A DNA stretch of 6,464 nucleotides from JAVBQJ01 sp031549115 (GTDB lineage Bacteria > Verrucomicrobiota > Lentisphaeria > Victivallales > Victivallaceae): positions 1 through 6,464 of the forward strand of contig JAVBQJ010000038.1 in assembly GCA_031549115.1 (NCBI GenBank), given 5' to 3'. Below are positions 4,886 through 6,464 of the stretch, in pieces. The notes under the pieces were generated by a model. That model did no database searches, was not told the origin of the DNA, and saw only the letters and a list, made by a program, of their open reading frames with translations. Numbering within the stretch: the stretch's first letter is position 1; each line of letters opens with the position of its first letter. Both the position numbers and the translations under genes were made by a program.

Positions 4886-5012
4886 ATTTCGCCTCTTTTA
4901 GGCGCCTGCGGCGCCATCGGCGACCAGCGCTGTTCGCGCGCTGGACCGCGCCTCCGTATGACGGAGTGCAAAACCGCCGCTTCGCGGCTCTATTTTTTTA
5001 TTTTTTTATTTT
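4886..5012 (+). repeat. Intergenic hairpin-array repeat, copy B, with T-rich tail
   Basis: This copy has the same order of elements as copy A at 15-165. Outer stem CGCC (4890-4893) / GGCG (4919-4922) encloses GGCGCC-tgc-GGCGCC (4901-4915). Next come CCAGCGC (4924-4930) / GCGCTGG (4938-4944) with a 7-nt loop, CTCCGT-ATG-ACGGAG (4952-4966), GCCGC-ttc-GCGGC (4976-4988), and a T7A-type tail to 5012. The two copies are identical over CTCCGTATGACGGAGTGCA (81-99 and 4952-4970). The 7-bp stem differs at two adjacent positions, but both arms changed so pairing is kept. The tail ends at the stop codon of recF on the other strand, just as copy A ends at the mnmA stop. Confidence 0.75.
4976..5012 (+). 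terminator. Possible plus-strand terminator at the end of repeat copy B
   Basis: GCCGC (4976-4980) and GCGGC (4984-4988) form a short GC stem followed by TCTA and three long T-runs. On the minus strand the same stem is followed by GGTTTTG, so it could give weak termination of recF transcripts as well. Confidence 0.45.
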
Positions 5013-6050
5013 TTATGGGACCGGGATGATTTTTTGGCCGGCGAAGAAGGTGTCCGGCGGCGGCGCGGTGAAGGTGAAGAACAATTGGTCCGCCCCCGCA
5101 ATCTCCGTCAGGAACGCCGCCCGGTTCTCCGCGTCCAGATCCCCCGTCACATCATCCACCAGCACCAGCAGCTTACCCCCGTCCCCATTCGCCGCCCGCA
5201 ACAGCTCCACCGCCGCCAGCTTCAACAAAATCGCCAACCGCCGCCCCTGCCCGGTCGACGCATACGACCGCGCCGCCAACTCGTTGAAGCTGATCTTGAA
5301 GTCATCCAGCTGCGGCCCGAACAACGTAAACCCCATCCGTGTCTCCCGCTTCCGGTTGCGTTCGAAAAAACTCAAATACCCCTCCCGGTCCCGCGGATAA
5401 TCCGGCTCATAACGCAACGCAAACGGATTCGCCCCTGTCCGGCGCTGCACCGCGTCCCCCAGCCTCGCCGTATAATAACCCCGCCGCTCCGCCACCAACG
5501 CCGCGTATTCCGCCATCTGCGGCTCGAACGCCCTCGCCACCTCCGCATTCCCCCCCCGGATCGCCGCGTTGCGGCGCAGCAGCGCCTGATTGTAATTCGC
5601 CAGCGCCGCCCAGTATTCCGGTTCGATCAACGCGATCAGCATGTCGAAAAACCGCCGCCGCCCCGCCGCGTTCCCCGTCACCAGCGCCCGGTCCTCCGGC
5701 GCGAAAATCACCGGCTGCACCGCCCGGACAAATTCGCTGGTCCGCGACACCGGCACATCCGCAATCCATAACTGCCGCCGCCCCTCCGCGTCGTATTCCA
5801 CCCGGTAACTGTCACGCCAGCCGCGCATCTCCAGCTCCGCCTCGATCACCGCACGCCGCGCCCCCGCCCGGATCAACTCCCGCAGCCGGTTGGTACGGAA
5901 ACTGCGCAGCAATCCGAGAAAAAAGATCGCCTCGAGAATGTTGCTCTTGCCCGCGCCGTTCGGTCCGGTAAACACCGTGACCCGCTCGTCGAAGCTCCAC
6001 TCCCGCGCCTCATAACTCCGAAAATCCGTAAGTCGCAACGTCCGCAGCAT
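5013..6050 (-). CDS. recF: DNA replication and repair protein RecF
   Basis: RecF is an SMC-like ABC ATPase that, with RecO and RecR, directs RecA loading at single-strand gaps; it acts on DNA in the cytosol. The 345-aa length is close to the usual 350-370 aa. Walker A is GPNGAGKS (29-36), the ABC signature is STGQGR (265-270) and Walker B is LLVLVDD (294-300) followed by VTGDLD (301-306). The N-terminus LRTLRLTDFRSYE (2-14) and VIFAPED (114-120) are also typical of RecF. The ATG at 6050 has AAGGG (6056-6060) five bases upstream. RecF often lies in a dnaA-dnaN-recF-gyrB cluster. None of those genes is downstream here, and upstream there is only a 400-bp repeat region. No clear promoter is visible between that repeat and the start. 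Confidence 0.96.
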   Translation of the reverse strand: MLRTLRLTDFRSYEAREWSFDERVTVFTGPNGAGKSNILEAIFFLGLLRSFRTNRLRELIRAGARRAVIEAELEMRGWRDSYRVEYDAEGRRQLWIADVPVSRTSEFVRAVQPVIFAPEDRALVTGNAAGRRRFFDMLIALIEPEYWAALANYNQALLRRNAAIRGGNAEVARAFEPQMAEYAALVAERRGYYTARLGDAVQRRTGANPFALRYEPDYPRDREGYLSFFERNRKRETRMGFTLFGPQLDDFKISFNELAARSYASTGQGRRLAILLKLAAVELLRAANGDGGKLLVLVDDVTGDLDAENRAAFLTEIAGADQLFFTFTAPPPDTFFAGQKIIPVP

Positions 6051-6178
6051 GTAAACCCTTTCAGGTGGTTGTGTTCAAGCGTCTTGGGGAAAAGAGAAGG
6101 CCCCCCTTTTGAGGAAAGGGGCTGCCTTCTCTCTTCCCCAAACCCCTTCTCTCATCCACCTCAAACCTTTTCAACGTA

Positions 6179-6204
6179 ATTTTTTGCCTCGCTGGGCAAA
6201 AAAT
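6179..6204. repeat. 10-bp perfect hairpin in the centre of the inverted-repeat element
   Basis: ATTTTTTGCC (6179-6188) pairs with GGCAAAAAAT (6195-6204) around TCGCTG. The T-run is in the 5' arm and the A-run in the 3' arm on both strands, the reverse of an intrinsic terminator. Confidence 0.6.
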
Positions 6205-6260
6205 GAAAGCCTGTCAATTCCCGGACAACCTCCAAGCGTATCCCCCAACCCTCGCCCCCC

Positions 6261-6295
6261 CGATTTATGATTTTGCGCAGCACAATCGTAAATCG
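6261..6295. repeat. 12-bp imperfect hairpin in the centre of the inverted-repeat element
   Basis: CGATTTATGATT (6261-6272) pairs with AATCGTAAATCG (6284-6295), eleven Watson-Crick pairs and one G-U. The loop contains the palindrome TGCGCA. Confidence 0.6.
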
Positions 6296-6406
6296 TTCAC
6301 AAAAAGGTTTGAGGAGGATGAGGGTGGGGGTCCGGGGGAGGGAGACGGGACCGCCTTTGCTCAAAAGGGGGCCCTTCTCTCTCCCCCGGCAGCCCGCACC
6401 CACAAC

Positions 6407-6464
6407 TTCCTCGGCAAAGCGGCGCGGCGCTGGCGGGAGTGTGTCAGGATATAGATGCCGCCGG
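6407..6464. other. Window edge, no supported feature
   Basis: This short stretch lies outside the inverted-repeat element. One minus-strand frame stays open from the edge through the repeat to 6161, but its translation resembles no family and is mostly repeat sequence. Another minus frame ends in TGA at about 6446-6444, and I cannot tell whether that is the end of an upstream gene. Confidence 0.3.

Larger units (their letters stand above)
6068..6406. repeat. MITE-like inverted-repeat element upstream of recF
   Basis: Two arms of about 104 bp, 6068-6171 and 6303-6406, are inverted copies of each other at very roughly 80% identity in the inner part by eye. Shared landmarks, read left arm forward and right arm reversed, are GTTGTG, GAGAAGG, CCCCCTTTTGAG, CTCATCC and CCTCAAACCTTTT. 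The left arm itself folds: 6086-6101 with 6124-6139 (16 bp, one mismatch) around CCCCTTT/AAAGGGG (6103-6109/6115-6121). The 131-bp centre has two further hairpins. It encodes no transposase, and I saw no target-site duplication. The element begins 18 bp upstream of the recF start, so it probably forms the recF leader or promoter region. It could be a non-autonomous mobile element or an ordinary dispersed intergenic repeat. Confidence 0.7.

Noticed and set aside
4546..5400. Plus-strand 284-aa open frame
   Set aside because: It crosses the 5' end of the desulfurase gene, the tandem repeats and the 3' part of recF on the opposite strand. Its composition is that of an antisense shadow.
6161..6454. 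Small open frames on both strands in the region upstream of recF
   Set aside because: They translate inverted-repeat sequence. No family motif or ribosome-binding site supports them.

Overview
This is a high-GC bacterial chromosomal window with four housekeeping-type genes on the minus strand (nadA-mnmA as a coupled pair, a NifS-like cysteine desulfurase, recF), one on the plus strand (a HAD-family phosphatase), and one probable structured RNA gene on the plus strand. The genes contain no phage, plasmid or transposase sequence. Taxonomy cannot be fixed from these genes. The high GC, isolated recF and dense hairpin-rich intergenic DNA would suit a member of the PVC superphylum (for example Lentisphaerota), but that is a low-confidence guess.

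Layout. 1-165: hairpin array with a T-rich tail (repeat copy A), abutting the mnmA stop. 166-1236: mnmA (minus). 1233-2141: nadA (minus), overlapping mnmA by 4 nt. 2142-2613: back-to-back divergent promoters that are exactly symmetric about base 2227, then a roughly 270-bp block of GC-rich hairpins leading to the HAD gene. 2614-3294: HAD phosphatase (plus). 3327-3577: a promoter, a structured RNA of about 215 nt that matches no family I recognise, and a strong intrinsic terminator. 3586-4659: NifS-like protein (minus). 4660-5012: three 33-bp tandem hairpin repeats, more hairpins, and repeat copy B, which abuts the recF stop. 5013-6050: recF (minus). 6051-6464: a large inverted-repeat element of about 340 bp with internal hairpins and a G-quadruplex motif.

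Functional links. NadA is a [4Fe-4S] enzyme. MnmA here is of the CXXC type, for which Fe-S dependence has been proposed, and it needs sulfur from a cysteine desulfurase. A cysteine desulfurase homologue lies about 1.4 kb from nadA. Bacillus subtilis pairs separate desulfurases with nadA (nifS) and mnmA (yrvO), so one desulfurase could serve both here; this is an inference. RecF and the HAD protein have no evident link to this theme.

Most unusual material is intergenic: (i) a hairpin element present twice (15-165 and 4886-5012) with compensatory base changes between copies, (ii) the orphan RNA with a GGA-rich 5' domain, (iii) the symmetric divergent promoter, and (iv) the inverted-repeat element upstream of recF.
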